64,000 nucleotides of DNA from Hymenobacter perfusus (GCF_003944765.1 NZ_RWIU01000006.1:124001-188000); one strand, 5' to 3'. Shown: positions 18,120-27,547, counted from the first letter of the stretch. Notes: generated by a model from the sequence alone, not told the origin. A program made the numbers and translations.

Positions 18120-20861
18120 GCCAAAAGGCAGTTCAAATGAAAACCGGGCGCCCTGGCCGGGCTGGCTTTCCACCCAGATGCGGCCGGCGTGCAACTCCAC
18201 GATTTTGCGGGTGATGGCCAGGCCCAGGCCCGAGCCTTCGGGCTTGCGCATGGTCTGGTGGCGGGCCTGAAAAAACTTATCGAAGATCAGCTGGTGAAAC
18301 TCTGGGTCGATGCCTTTGCCGTTGTCCTGCACGGCCACGCGCACGGCCCCGGCCAGCACCTGCACGCCCACCGCAATGCGCCCCGAGCCATCGGCCCGGC
18401 ACGATTTCACGGCGTTCGAGAGCAGATTTACCAGCACCTGCATGAGCCGGTCCCGGTCGCCGGGCAGGTGGGGCAGACCGGGCGGCACGGCCAGATCCAG
18501 GTGAATCTGCTTGTCGCGCAGCAGTTGGCCCACGGCTTCCAGGGCATCGGTTACCACGTCGGCCACGTCCACCGGGGCCACCTCCAGCGTGGCCTTGCCC
18601 GATTCGTACTTCTCCAGGTCCAGCACCAGCGTAATGAGCCGGCTCAGCCGCTCCGATTCCTTGGTGATGGTGAGCAGAAAGCGTTGCCGCTCCTCTTCCT
18701 CGATATCGGGGTTGTCGGTCAGGATTTCGGCCAGGGCCCGGATACTGGTGAGCGGGGTGCGCAGCTCGTGCGTGACGGTGTACAGGAATTCGTCCTTGTG
18801 CTGATCGAGCTCCTGGAGCTGGTCGTAGGCCTGCTGTAGCTGCTGGGTGAGGCGCTGGAGCTGCCGCTGCTGCTTTTGCAGCTGGCGGTTGGCCTCCAGC
18901 AGCTGCTGGCTTTCGCGCAGGATGCCCACCACGTTGTCGAAGCTGATGTCCTCCACCCCTACCGACGAGCGCAGCAGCAGCCGGGCCGAGGCCGGGCCGA
19001 TGGAGCCGGCCAGCAGCTTCTCGGCGTAGGCCAACAGGCGCGGGTCGGCCTGGGGCGGAGCCACCGAGTCGGTGGCGTGGGCCTCGGGGAAGCGCGTCTG
19101 AAAGGACTTCAGGGCCTGTGTGGTGCGCTTTTTCCCGAGGAAGCCGGTGAGCAAAGCCCGCACATCGGGCAGGGCGGCGGCGCTGTGCCAGCCGGTGGGG
19201 CCTTCGAAGCCGGTACCGTGCCGGAACACCTCCACGAACACCTCGGCCTGCCGCTGCTCCAGCACCGAAGGCTGCCGCCCCAGCGACACGGCCACGTACA
19301 GCCCAAGGTTGAAAAACCAGCTCCAGAACAAGCCGTGCGACAAGTAATCGAGCCCTTCCAGCCCAAACAAGGCAAACGGCCGCAGCCAGCTCCACCCAAA
19401 CAACCCGTTGGTCAGCAGGGCATCCGGCAACAGATCGGGGCCGACCATCGTGGGCAGTACCAGCGTAAAAAACCACACCACGAAGCCCGCCAGAATCCCG
19501 GCCGTGGCGCCCTGCCGGGTGCCGCCCTTCCAGTACAGCCCGCCCAGCACTACCGGCGCAAACTGCGCCACCGCCGCAAACGACACCAGCCCGATATTGA
19601 CAAGCGGCAGCAGATGCCCCACCGCTACGTAGTACCCGAAGGCCAGCAGCAGCACCAGCACCACGGCCATGCGGCGGCTGTTGAGGGCCACCTGGCCCAG
19701 GGTGGCAAACCAGCTGGGGCCAGCCGCCCGGGCCGTGGGAATGCGCACCAGCAGCGGCATGAGCAGGTGGTTGCTCATCATCACGCTCAGGGCAATGGTT
19801 TCCACGATAATCATGCTACTGGCCGCCGATAACCCGCCCAGGTAAATGAGCAGCGCCAGCCAGGGGTGGCCCGCCTGCAATGGCAGCGCCAGCACAAACG
19901 TATCGGCATCGAAGCGGCCGGTGGGGTCGAGCAGGCGGCCCCCGAAGGCCAACGGCAGCACGAACAGATTGATGACGATGAGGTAGAGCGGAAACAGCCA
20001 CATGGCCTTGCGCAGGTGGTCCTCGTTCACGTTTTCGACCACCGATACCTGAAACTGCCGGGGCAGCAGCAGAATGGCGGCCATGCTCAACAGCAGCAGC
20101 GTAAACCACTGCCCCGGCGTGGTGCCGGCCCCATCCAGCGTGAACAAGCGGCGCAGGTCGGGCAAGGCGGCGGCCCGCTCAAACACGTCGGCAAAGCCGT
20201 TGAACAGGCCGTACGTCACGAACAGGCCGGCCGCCAGAAACGCCACCAGCTTCACCAGGCTTTCCAGGGCCACGGCCAGCACCATGCCCTCGTGCCGCTC
20301 GGTGGCCTCAATGGAGCGCACCCCGAAGATGATGGTAAAAAATGCCAGCGCCACGGTGGTATAAAACGCTGAGCCGGCCGCCGCCGCATCCTCCACCGGC
20401 AGGTTCAGGGAGGTCAGGTCGCGGGTCAGAATGTCGAAGGAAGCCGCAATGGCCTTGATCTGCAGGGAAATGTAGGGCACCACCCCCAGCACGCACACCA
20501 CCGTCACCAGCGCCCCCAGCCCGGCACTTTTACCGTAGCGGGCCGAAATAAAGTCGGCAATGGAGGTGAGGCGCTGGCTGCGGCAGATGCGGATGATTTT
20601 GCGCAGCACCAGCCAGGTTACCGGAGCCATGAGCGTAGGCCCCAGGTAAATTCCGATGAATTCCAGCCCGAAGTGCGCGGCCCGCCCCACCGAGCCGTAG
20701 TACGTCCAGGCGGTGCAGTACACGGCCATGCTCAGGGCGTACACGTAGGGGTTGCTCACCAAACTCCGCCGCGCTGCCGACCGACGCTCCGCCGCGTACG
20801 CCACCCCAAACAGCAGGACGAGGTACCCGAAGGAAAAGCCGATGACAAGCAGCGTGGGCAT
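18114..20861 (-). CDS. SLC5 (sodium:solute symporter)-histidine kinase
   Basis: 915 residues. The first 500 or so form a many-helix transporter of the SSS family (GFSFGYLVLLFGVAY, MAVYCTAWTYYGSVGRAA, LPRQFQVSVVENVNEDHLRKAMW). A cytoplasmic linker and a Q-rich coiled coil (RQLQKQQRQLQRLTQQLQQA) follow, then HisKA with phospho-acceptor H698 in VTHELRTPLTSIRALA, and a HATPase domain with NLLSNAVKSC and GSGLGLAITRKIVELH. This is the CbrA/CrbS layout, where transporter-like sensors report on a carboxylate or amino acid. Next to acs, acetate is the favoured signal, as in the CrbS systems that control acs elsewhere; this is inference. Confidence 0.95.
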   Translation of the reverse strand: MPTLLVIGFSFGYLVLLFGVAYAAERRSAARRSLVSNPYVYALSMAVYCTAWTYYGSVGRAAHFGLEFIGIYLGPTLMAPVTWLVLRKIIRICRSQRLTSIADFISARYGKSAGLGALVTVVCVLGVVPYISLQIKAIAASFDILTRDLTSLNLPVEDAAAAGSAFYTTVALAFFTIIFGVRSIEATERHEGMVLAVALESLVKLVAFLAAGLFVTYGLFNGFADVFERAAALPDLRRLFTLDGAGTTPGQWFTLLLLSMAAILLLPRQFQVSVVENVNEDHLRKAMWLFPLYLIVINLFVLPLAFGGRLLDPTGRFDADTFVLALPLQAGHPWLALLIYLGGLSAASSMIIVETIALSVMMSNHLLMPLLVRIPTARAAGPSWFATLGQVALNSRRMAVVLVLLLAFGYYVAVGHLLPLVNIGLVSFAAVAQFAPVVLGGLYWKGGTRQGATAGILAGFVVWFFTLVLPTMVGPDLLPDALLTNGLFGWSWLRPFALFGLEGLDYLSHGLFWSWFFNLGLYVAVSLGRQPSVLEQRQAEVFVEVFRHGTGFEGPTGWHSAAALPDVRALLTGFLGKKRTTQALKSFQTRFPEAHATDSVAPPQADPRLLAYAEKLLAGSIGPASARLLLRSSVGVEDISFDNVVGILRESQQLLEANRQLQKQQRQLQRLTQQLQQAYDQLQELDQHKDEFLYTVTHELRTPLTSIRALAEILTDNPDIEEEERQRFLLTITKESERLSRLITLVLDLEKYESGKATLEVAPVDVADVVTDALEAVGQLLRDKQIHLDLAVPPGLPHLPGDRDRLMQVLVNLLSNAVKSCRADGSGRIAVGVQVLAGAVRVAVQDNGKGIDPEFHQLIFDKFFQARHQTMRKPEGSGLGLAITRKIVELHAGRIWVESQPGQGARFSFELPFGN

Positions 20862-20994
20862 TTTTTGAGCAATTAGTAATTAACAATTAGTAATTAACAA
20901 TTCAGCAAAGAGCAAAAAAGCAGTCAGGGAACAGGTATAATTCCTACCCCTGCTGACTGGTTAATTCCTCATTACTAATTAGTAATTACTAATT
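20862..20994 (-). repeat. Heptamer-armed spacer between the small membrane gene and the kinase gene
   Basis: On the sense strand the first arm starts at the last codon and stop (AAT TAG): AATTAGT, AATTACT, AATTAGT, AATGAGG, AATTAAC. A unique centre with GTCAG/CTGAC pairing follows, then the second arm AATTGTT, AATTACT, AATTGTT, AATTACT, AATTGCT, ending about six bases before the kinase start. Confidence 0.75.
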
Positions 20995-21213
20995 CTTTGT
21001 CGCCCTCACCAGCCAGCCGGTTATGAGCACCAGCAGCGCCCACACGACTAGCACGTAGAGGTAGAGCACCGGGATGCCAGCCACGCGGCCGTCGTGGTTG
21101 AACACGGCCAGGAAGGGAAAATTGAGCAGCACGGCAAACAGCACGGCCACGAACAGCAGCCGCTGGCCACGTCGTTGCTCGGTTTTTTCGGACCCGGGGG
21201 CAGCCATACGCAT
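20989..21213 (-). CDS. Small membrane protein with two transmembrane helices
   Basis: 74 residues. A basic N-terminus (KTEQRRGQR) is followed by helix LLFVAVLFAVLLNFPFLAVF and helix GIPVLYLYVLVVWALLVLIT, ending WLVRATKN. It directly precedes the SLC5-kinase, like the small DUF3311/DUF4212-type proteins that accompany SSS transporters; I infer a similar accessory role. The start at 21213 (MRMAAPG) is chosen because the frame upstream is GC-rich spacer with no membrane-protein character. Confidence 0.7.
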   Translation of the reverse strand: MRMAAPGSEKTEQRRGQRLLFVAVLFAVLLNFPFLAVFNHDGRVAGIPVLYLYVLVVWALLVLITGWLVRATKN

Positions 21214-21281
21214 AACAGATGAAGGAGCGGAAAAGGTAGCCAATTGTGCCGCTTGCGCCGCGCGGCCGGCCGGGTCCGCAC

Positions 21282-21319
21282 GCAAAATCCGCCGAACCAA
21301 CGGCCCGACGGATTTTGCT
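21282..21319 (-). terminator. Hairpin downstream of the MFS gene, family A core
   Basis: GCAAAATCCGCCG and CGGCCCGACGGATTTTGC pair with one bulge, 26 bases after the MFS stop. The CGGCCCGACGG core links it to the REP-like family at 3985 and 10591. The T-run in the sense strand is short. Confidence 0.6.
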
Positions 21320-21344
21320 AAGCGGCTCAGCAGCTTACGTTCCG

Positions 21345-22847
21345 TCAGTCCATGATGCGCACGTTGCGCACGTCGCGCATGTAAATCACCCCGATGACAA
21401 AGCAGATCAGGGCAACGATGACCGGATAAGCCAGCCCGATCAGGCTGCTGTGGTCCTTGGCAAAAGTACCCTCGGGCTGCGTGGCGGCCCACACGCCAAT
21501 CCAGGTAGCCACCAGCGGCACAAAGCCCCCAAATACGCCGTTACCAATGTGGTAGGGCACCGAGAGGCTGGTGTAGCGCACTTTGGTAGGGAACAGCTCT
21601 ACCAGGTAGGCCGCAATGGGACCGTACACCATCGTCACGAACAGCACCAGAATGAAGGTCAGCGCAATCATGGCCGGTACGTTGGGCGTGAGGGCCTTCA
21701 TCACGGCGGGCACGGCTTTGCCGGCGGCATCCACGGTGGCGGGGGTAATTTCGGTGAGCGGACCGGCAAACGCCTTGATACCGTAGAACAGCGGAATGGT
21801 GAACAGCGCCCCACAGATCATGCCCGTCATGATGATGCGCTTGCGCCCGATGCGGTCCGAGAGGCTGCCGAAGTACACGAACAGCGGCGTAGCCAGCAGC
21901 ATGGCCACCACCAGAATGGTGCTGGAATCCACGAGGTCCATTTTCAGGGTGTTATTCATGAAGGAATACGCCTGAAACTGGCTGGTGTAGAAGATTACGC
22001 CCTGGCCCATGGTTACGCCGAACAGGGCAATGAGTACCAGCCGGCGGTTCACGGGGTTCACGAAGGAGTCGCGCAAAGGGTTGGTGCTGGTGGTGCCGGT
22101 GGCCTTGGCCTTGGCAAACAGCGGCGACTCGTGCAGCTTCCGGCGGATGTAATAGGAGGCAATAACCAGCAGACCCGACAGCAGGAACGGCACGCGCCAG
22201 CCCCACTCCTTGAAGGCTTCCTCGCCCATGATCTTGCGGGTAATCACAATCACCGAGATGCTGAGAATGAGGCCGCCGGTAGCGGTAATCTGGATGAAGC
22301 TGGTGAAGTAGCCCCGCTTTTTATCGGGGGCGTGCTCGGCCACGTAGGTGGCGGCCCCGCCGTACTCGCCGCCCAAAGCCAGGCCCTGCAGCAGGCGCAG
22401 CACCACCACAATGAGGGGCGCGGCAATGCCGATGGTATCGTAGCTGGGCACCAGACCCGTGACGAAGGTGGCCCCGCCCATAATCAGCAGCGTGACCAGG
22501 AAGGTGTATTTCCGCCCGATCATGTCGCCGATCCGGCCGAAGAACAGCGCCCCGAACGGCCGCACCACAAACCCGGCCCCAAACACGGCCAGCGCCCCCA
22601 GCAACGAATCCTCCAGCTTCCCCGTGGAGCCGAAGAGCACCGGCCCGATAATGGCCGCCAACGACCCGAAGATGTAGAAGTCGTACCACTCAATAACGGT
22701 GCCCACCGACGAAGCGGTAATCACCTGCCAGATTTTGCTGGAAGAAACGGCGTTGTTGTCGTGGGCCACGGCCTCATCGGCGACGGGGGCGCCACCCAGG
22801 GGCGTGGCGCCGGCGTAGGCGTCGCGCTGCGGTAAGTGCTGGTGCAT
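21345..22847 (-). CDS. MFS transporter, metabolite:H+ symporter (MHS) type
   Basis: 500 residues, 12 predicted helices. Family signs are GTVIEWYDFYIFGSLAAII in helix 1, FFGRIGDMIGRKYTFLVTL in the 2-3 loop, RLLQGLALGGEYGGAATYVA and FGSLSDRIGRKRII in the 8-9 loop. MHS carriers import carboxylates, betaine or shikimate with protons. Given the Acs/PrpE neighbours, uptake of an organic acid is plausible but not shown. The segment TPATVDAAGKAVPAVMKAL between two helices is an unusual extracytoplasmic loop. Confidence 0.88.
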   Translation of the reverse strand: MHQHLPQRDAYAGATPLGGAPVADEAVAHDNNAVSSSKIWQVITASSVGTVIEWYDFYIFGSLAAIIGPVLFGSTGKLEDSLLGALAVFGAGFVVRPFGALFFGRIGDMIGRKYTFLVTLLIMGGATFVTGLVPSYDTIGIAAPLIVVVLRLLQGLALGGEYGGAATYVAEHAPDKKRGYFTSFIQITATGGLILSISVIVITRKIMGEEAFKEWGWRVPFLLSGLLVIASYYIRRKLHESPLFAKAKATGTTSTNPLRDSFVNPVNRRLVLIALFGVTMGQGVIFYTSQFQAYSFMNNTLKMDLVDSSTILVVAMLLATPLFVYFGSLSDRIGRKRIIMTGMICGALFTIPLFYGIKAFAGPLTEITPATVDAAGKAVPAVMKALTPNVPAMIALTFILVLFVTMVYGPIAAYLVELFPTKVRYTSLSVPYHIGNGVFGGFVPLVATWIGVWAATQPEGTFAKDHSSLIGLAYPVIVALICFVIGVIYMRDVRNVRIMD

Positions 22848-22965
22848 GATGGGTGAGAAATAAAGTGGGAAGAAGAATGCGGGTTAAAGCCACGTACGGC
22901 GCGGAAATCAGCCGCTTTTCAGGGCCGATTCCGGGGGTTGCTATGCGTTTCTGGCGGGTACTTGC

Positions 22966-24501
22966 TTACAGGGCTACCTGCGTCTGGAGGGTAATTTCCG
23001 GCTTGTAGTTCACGTTGTTCACGTCCGTGAAATCGGGGCGGGCGCGGTAGTTGAGCGTGAATTTGGCGTTGTGGCCATCGATGTAGAAGTTGGCCCCGGC
23101 ATCGAAGATGTTCACGTTCTTTTGCTCGCCGCTGCTGGTGCGCAGGCCCTCGTAGCCGGCCAGCAGGTGGGAAGCATAGGGCTGCACCCGCAGCTTGGGA
23201 CCGAGCAGGTTTTTAGGCAGCAGGTAGCCGGCCTGCACGTAGCCCACGTTGCCGGTGCCGGAGTGCGGCACCGCGTTGCCGCGCCGAGCATCGGTGCCCC
23301 AGCCGGGGTTGGCGGCTCCAATGAAGCGCACGTGGTTGGGGCCCATGCTGTAGTTGTAATACACGGCGTAGGCCGTGAAAGCGGTGCCGGTTTCCTTGTT
23401 GATGGGCGTATCGAAGAACGCGTCAACCGAGAACAGGGCAATGTCGTGCTTGTCGACTGGCACCGTATTGAAGGCGCTGGTGCCGGCGGCCGTGGTGGCC
23501 GCAATGCCCGCGGCATCCAGCACACTGTTGCTGGAGCGCGACACCATGCCGTCCTTGTTATAGAAGAAGCCGGCCCCGATGTTGAACACGCGCTTAGCCC
23601 CCAGGTACGTACCCACGTTGAACGGCAGCAGGTTGGCTTCCTGATCCAGGAATTCGTAGCTGGCGTACCCCTGGTAGATGTGGTTGGTACCCTGCGGATT
23701 GTACTGCGCCACGTTGGTGCCCCGGTTTACGGCCGCGCTGCCCGTACCCGTAGTAGCGCCCAACCCCAGCGGCGTGCTGAACGCACCGGTCTGGTTGGTC
23801 AGGAACGATTCGTTCACCGACAGCACGTAGTCCAACTTGCCCACGCGGCCCTTGCCGTACACCCCAATACCGCGCACAAACTGGTCGATGGCCTCAATAA
23901 CGGGCCAGTTGGTAAGCGGCGCGTCCAGCGTGAGGTAGTTAATGGTGCTGGAGCGCGTCATGCGCGAGAGGCCGTTCTGATAGTGCATCCCGGCTCCCAG
24001 GTTCAGGTACTTGTTGACCTTGTACTCCACCACAGCTTCATGCACAAACAGCTGGGGCTTTTTGCCGTCCACGGCCGGGGCAGTGCCGCCGCTCACGGCC
24101 GTCTGGTTGTTGATGCCGATGTGGGTGTACACCAGAAACCGCGGATTCAGCTGCGACAGCACAATCAGGCGGGAACGGCGCAGCGAGAAGTCAATCTGGT
24201 CCGACTGCGGTTTACCGGGCGCGCGCAGGGTACCGGTGTTGTTTTCCGTATAGCGCGTCCAGATCTGGTGCCAGGTGATGAAGCGGATATACTTGGAGCC
24301 ATCGGGCGAGATATTCACCTTCATGCCCGGCCCGTACGGGGCCGATTCGGTGGGCGCTGGTGCCGCAGCCGCCACTACCGGAACCGGGGCGGCGGGCGGC
24401 GGGGCGGGGGTATCGGCCGGGGGCGGGTTAGTAACCTGGGCGGAGGCACCGGCGGCAGCCAATAGCGCGCTTAACGTGAGGGCGTAACGAGCTTTTTGCA
24501 T
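22966..24501 (-). CDS. Outer-membrane porin (beta-barrel)
   Basis: 511 residues. Signal peptide MQKARYALTLSALLAAAGAS, then a Pro/Ala-rich linker (PPPADTPAPPPAAPVPVV), then a barrel of alternating strands ending in aromatic-rich segments; the final residues ITLQTQVAL lack a terminal aromatic. The region YIRFITWHQIWTRYTENN and FSLRRSRLIVLSQLNPRF recalls phosphate-selective-porin-like proteins. ATG 24501 is chosen for the signal peptide. Located upstream of the MFS transporter on the same strand, it may be the outer-membrane entry route for the same solutes. Substrate unknown. Confidence 0.85.
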   Translation of the reverse strand: MQKARYALTLSALLAAAGASAQVTNPPPADTPAPPPAAPVPVVAAAAPAPTESAPYGPGMKVNISPDGSKYIRFITWHQIWTRYTENNTGTLRAPGKPQSDQIDFSLRRSRLIVLSQLNPRFLVYTHIGINNQTAVSGGTAPAVDGKKPQLFVHEAVVEYKVNKYLNLGAGMHYQNGLSRMTRSSTINYLTLDAPLTNWPVIEAIDQFVRGIGVYGKGRVGKLDYVLSVNESFLTNQTGAFSTPLGLGATTGTGSAAVNRGTNVAQYNPQGTNHIYQGYASYEFLDQEANLLPFNVGTYLGAKRVFNIGAGFFYNKDGMVSRSSNSVLDAAGIAATTAAGTSAFNTVPVDKHDIALFSVDAFFDTPINKETGTAFTAYAVYYNYSMGPNHVRFIGAANPGWGTDARRGNAVPHSGTGNVGYVQAGYLLPKNLLGPKLRVQPYASHLLAGYEGLRTSSGEQKNVNIFDAGANFYIDGHNAKFTLNYRARPDFTDVNNVNYKPEITLQTQVAL

Positions 24502-24643
24502 GAACTGGGTGGGTTTTGGGCGGAGGATAGGTGGTCGGAGAAAACTGCTCCCGATGGCTAAAGTGGCGGAGCGGTTATCCAAGTAGAAAAATCCCGGCCG
24601 CCCGGCCATATCTTGGCTATACTTCCGCTAACCCACTATAGCC

Positions 24644-25066
24644 TTACGCCTGCTTAAACCGCTCCCACCTGATCATCATGTACTTATCCCCCAGCTCCGT
24701 TACAATCAAGCCGGCTTCCTTCAGGTTTTCGGGCTTCTGAAAGAACTCGGCCAGCTCCTTCTGGTTGAGGATTTTGTAGGTTGGGTGGTAATCGGTCTGG
24801 CGCGGAGCCTTCACCCCGTACTTTTTCACCCAGTTCATCACCGAGACGTGACTCACGCCCAGCAACCGCTCAATTTCGCGGTAGCTCACCCCTTCCACGT
24901 ACAGCTGCAAGGCCTTAATTACGTAATAGGAACTGGTTTCCTTGCCTGTTTTGGCCACCGAATAGTGGTAGCCGCAGTTCTTGCACTTGAACCGCTGCCG
25001 CCCTCCTACCACGCCACTTTTGGTAGCTTCCATCGATTCGCACTTGGGGCAACGCAGCTGGGACAT
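24644..25066 (-). CDS. IS1-type zinc-ribbon/HTH DNA-binding protein without a transposase domain
   Basis: 140 residues. A four-cysteine zinc ribbon (LRCPKCESMEATKSG and RFKCKNCGYHYSV) is the InsA-like N-terminus of IS1-family transposases; a helix-turn-helix follows (GVSYREIERLLGVSHVSVMNWV). The last 50 residues (KILNQKELAEFFQKPENL... YMMIRWERF) are not a DDE nuclease and no second transposase frame or terminal inverted repeat is nearby. I read it as a domesticated transposase fragment acting as a regulator. A palindrome at 25104-25125, between this gene and the divergent one, is a candidate binding site. Confidence 0.75.
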   Translation of the reverse strand: MSQLRCPKCESMEATKSGVVGGRQRFKCKNCGYHYSVAKTGKETSSYYVIKALQLYVEGVSYREIERLLGVSHVSVMNWVKKYGVKAPRQTDYHPTYKILNQKELAEFFQKPENLKEAGLIVTELGDKYMMIRWERFKQA

Positions 25067-25103
25067 GTACTGGTGAGTAAGGACTTACGAACAAGCTATA
25101 GGT

Positions 25104-25125
25104 AATTAGTAAATATATACTAATT
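25104..25125. promoter_or_regulatory. Candidate operator between divergent genes
   Basis: AATTAGTA-AATATA-TACTAATT: perfect 8-bp arms around six A/T bases, 38 bases upstream of the zinc-ribbon gene and 37 upstream of the divergent orphan. Dyad symmetry and position suggest a regulator site; it also resembles the AATTAGT heptamer words at 20862-20994, so it could be a repeat remnant. Confidence 0.45.
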
Positions 25126-25161
25126 TAGCAACAAAATAGTTTCCGTTACATCCATGAACTT

Positions 25162-25791
25162 ATGCGAGCTATCAAACACCGGCGCGGTACCTATTACCGG
25201 ATTTACAAGAAAGTACGCGGCGGCAAGCGGCATCTGCGGCGCCTCCAAGATGAAAGTAACTGGGCAGCGCCATTGGCTGTTGACACCCTGTTGGGCTGGC
25301 AGTATTACTATGAGAAACTAGGCCTACACCCGTGGCACTGGCACCACCGGCAGCCACCAAAGCGGGTACGGCAACTGGCGGCCCAGCATCTGCTTACTAC
25401 CTTTTTTGCGTGGCAACCGGCCCTGACGGCACTATCCGAGCCGGTATATGCCGCCGTGTGGCTGGTGGGGCCGGAGTTTGCGCATAGCTCCGAAGTAACC
25501 GTTGGCATCCGGCAGAGTATTGAGCGCCATCAAAATATACTCGGAGAGCCAGACCCTGCGGGCCCGCCCCTGCCGGCGGAGTACCAGGAATTACCCGGTG
25601 CCGATAAGCTAACGTGGCAGACGCACCCTCGGGAAGTAGGCTATGACGCGGACGATTTTCCGGCTGGCTGGCCCGCCAGCTTGCTCCATCACCCGCACTA
25701 TGAGCATACATATTCCGATGGTCGGCTCTTTCTGATAGTGCAAACCGGCTGGGTGTGGGTGGGGCAACTGGCCGGTGCTACTCCCCGCTGA
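25162..25791 (+). CDS. Protein of unknown function
   Basis: 209 residues, no family recognised. The N-terminus is strongly basic (MRAIKHRRGTYYRIYKKVRGGKRHLRR) and might bind nucleic acid. The middle is rich in W, H and P (LHPWHWHHRQPPKRVRQLAA), and the C-terminus WPASLLHHPHYEHTYSDGR ends with strand LFLIVQTGWVWVGQLAG. No signal peptide. It is divergent from the zinc-ribbon gene and its 3' end overlaps that of the DUF2490 gene on the other strand by 14 bases. The codon pattern is like the neighbours, so I think it is a real gene. Confidence 0.6.
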   Translation: MRAIKHRRGTYYRIYKKVRGGKRHLRRLQDESNWAAPLAVDTLLGWQYYYEKLGLHPWHWHHRQPPKRVRQLAAQHLLTTFFAWQPALTALSEPVYAAVWLVGPEFAHSSEVTVGIRQSIERHQNILGEPDPAGPPLPAEYQELPGADKLTWQTHPREVGYDADDFPAGWPASLLHHPHYEHTYSDGRLFLIVQTGWVWVGQLAGATPR

Positions 25792-26545
25792 GACCCAGAT
25801 TGTACAGCACGTTCAGCCGGAAGCCCTGGTTAAGCTCGAACACGGGCCGCCCCGACACCGGCTCCGGTGTGGCGTGCTGGCTGATCTGGTGCAGGTAGTT
25901 CAACTCGACTTTGGCATTCTCAGCAAACTGGTAGCCCAGGCCGCCGGAAATCCGGTTCTGGTTGAACACATTGTCGCCCACATTGCGTCCGAAACCGATG
26001 AACAGCTCATCGAAGGCATTGAGGTACCACTCGCCGTCGTCCACCGTGGGGCCTTGCAGCGGCCACTGACCCGACAGCTGGTAGCGGATGCGGTTCTGAT
26101 ACTCCCACGCTGCCACCGGCCCCCGGCCTTCTGCGGCGCGGCTGCCCAGCCAGCGCTGCTCCAGGCGCACGCGGTGGTTGAGGGCGAGGCGGCCCAGTTG
26201 GTCGTTCAGCGTTACGTCTTCGTAGAGGCGGTTTTCCGGCTCGGGGCGGTTGGCCACGGTGGGGTAGCGGCCGTAGCGGTGGGTCTGGAAGTAGGTGTAG
26301 CCGCCCGACACCTGTATCCGCTCCGACACCGTGCGCACCAGCCCCAGCCGTGCCAGCTGCTGCTGCGGTGCCCAGTTGATGCGCCGCCACTGGTACTCGG
26401 TATGCACCGCCCACTTGGGGGTTAGTTTATGGTCGCCGGCATACACGAACCAGCCCAGCGTGTTGGGGTCGAGCAGGCGCGGCGACTGGCCAAAGCCGGC
26501 GGTGGTCAGCAGGCAGCCGGCTAACAGGAAAGCGTACTTTTTCAT
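25778..26545 (-). CDS. DUF2490 outer-membrane protein
   Basis: 255 residues. Signal peptide KKYAFLLAGCLLTTAGFGQS, then the DUF2490 pattern: LGWFVYAGDHKLTPKWAVHTEYQWRR, LARLGLVRTVSERIQVSGGY, HRVRLEQRWLG and the end LNVLYNLGLSGE with an amphipathic strand pattern. Members are predicted small beta-barrels in the outer membrane; function unknown. The gap to the M28 peptidase gene is about 80 bases, so they may be co-transcribed. Confidence 0.85.
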   Translation of the reverse strand: MKKYAFLLAGCLLTTAGFGQSPRLLDPNTLGWFVYAGDHKLTPKWAVHTEYQWRRINWAPQQQLARLGLVRTVSERIQVSGGYTYFQTHRYGRYPTVANRPEPENRLYEDVTLNDQLGRLALNHRVRLEQRWLGSRAAEGRGPVAAWEYQNRIRYQLSGQWPLQGPTVDDGEWYLNAFDELFIGFGRNVGDNVFNQNRISGGLGYQFAENAKVELNYLHQISQHATPEPVSGRPVFELNQGFRLNVLYNLGLSGE

Positions 26546-26623
26546 CCGCAGCCCCCAAAAATGGCGGGGTCAAACGAAAGCAATACGCCTCCCGGCTGCC
26601 AGGGGTTGGTATCGGGGCTGAAG

Positions 26624-27547
26624 TTACCGGCCCGCCACCACCACCAGCAGGGCCTCCACGGCCAGCCCCAGCCGGCGCATATCCAGCCGATTGAGCGTAT
26701 CGGTGGGCTCGTGGTAGTGCTGGTTGCGGTAGAAGGCCGTATCGGTGAGCAGCACGGCCGGGTAGCCGAAGTGCCAGTAATTGAGGTGGTCCGAAAAGTC
26801 GATGCCGGGCAGCCAGGCGGGGGCTTTGAACCGCTTCACGGGCAGGGCCGCCGCCCGTTGGTAGTGGCGGGCAAACTGCCGGCCGAAGCGGCCGTTCCCG
26901 AATTTCTGGGCCACCGTCACGTAGTTGCCCCGCGTGCCGTACACCCATTTCAGCGGCCCCAGCGGGTAGCGCTGGGTGTGTTTCCGGTCATCGAAGTAGC
27001 CCAGGGTTTCCAGCGCCACCATGCCGCGCACCGGCACCCCGGCCTTGCGTAGCGCCTCGGCATGTACGTAGCTGCCCATGTGCCGGGTCCGGAAAAACGG
27101 CGGCTCCTCCAACGTGTAGGCCACCAGCTCGATGCGGTACGGTAGCTGCGGCTGTCGGCTCAGCAGCCGCGCCAGCTCCAGCAAAGCCGCCACGCCGCTG
27201 CCGTTGTCGTCGGCCCCGGGCTGCTCCCCGCACACGTCGTAGTGCGCCCCAATGACGATAACCGGGCCGGTTTCGGGCCCGAAATGCCCCAGAATATTGC
27301 GGTAGGGGCGGCCCTGCACCTCGTACGGCTGCTCGGTAGGCCGGGCACCGGCCGCCGCTAGCTCGCCTTTGATGTAGTCGGCGGCCTGATTGAGACTGGC
27401 CTCGTGGAGGTAGTTACGGGGCTCGGGCGTGCTGGTGAGGGCCACAATGTGGCGGCGCAGCCGGGTCGTATCGGCGGGCTGGGCAGGTTGGGCGCCGGCG
27501 GAACCAGCCAGCAGCAGCAGTCCCCCAGCCAGACACAGCCGCTTCAT
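26624..27547 (-). CDS. M28-family metallopeptidase (secreted)
   Basis: 307 residues. Signal peptide KRLCLAGGLLLLAGSAGAQP. Zinc-site motifs of M28: VIGAHYDVCGEQPGADDNGSG (His and bridging Asp), VAYTLEEPPFF (catalytic and ligand Glu), and DFSDHLNYW near the end (last His ligand). It probably trims peptides in the periplasm or outside. ATG 27547 lies inside the stop region of kptA (ATGA overlap), so the two are translationally coupled despite unrelated functions. Confidence 0.92.
   Translation of the reverse strand: MKRLCLAGGLLLLAGSAGAQPAQPADTTRLRRHIVALTSTPEPRNYLHEASLNQAADYIKGELAAAGARPTEQPYEVQGRPYRNILGHFGPETGPVIVIGAHYDVCGEQPGADDNGSGVAALLELARLLSRQPQLPYRIELVAYTLEEPPFFRTRHMGSYVHAEALRKAGVPVRGMVALETLGYFDDRKHTQRYPLGPLKWVYGTRGNYVTVAQKFGNGRFGRQFARHYQRAAALPVKRFKAPAWLPGIDFSDHLNYWHFGYPAVLLTDTAFYRNQHYHEPTDTLNRLDMRRLGLAVEALLVVVAGR

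Noticed and set aside
24644..25066. Active IS1-family insertion sequence
   Set aside because: No DDE catalytic frame, no terminal inverted repeats and no target duplication seen around the gene.
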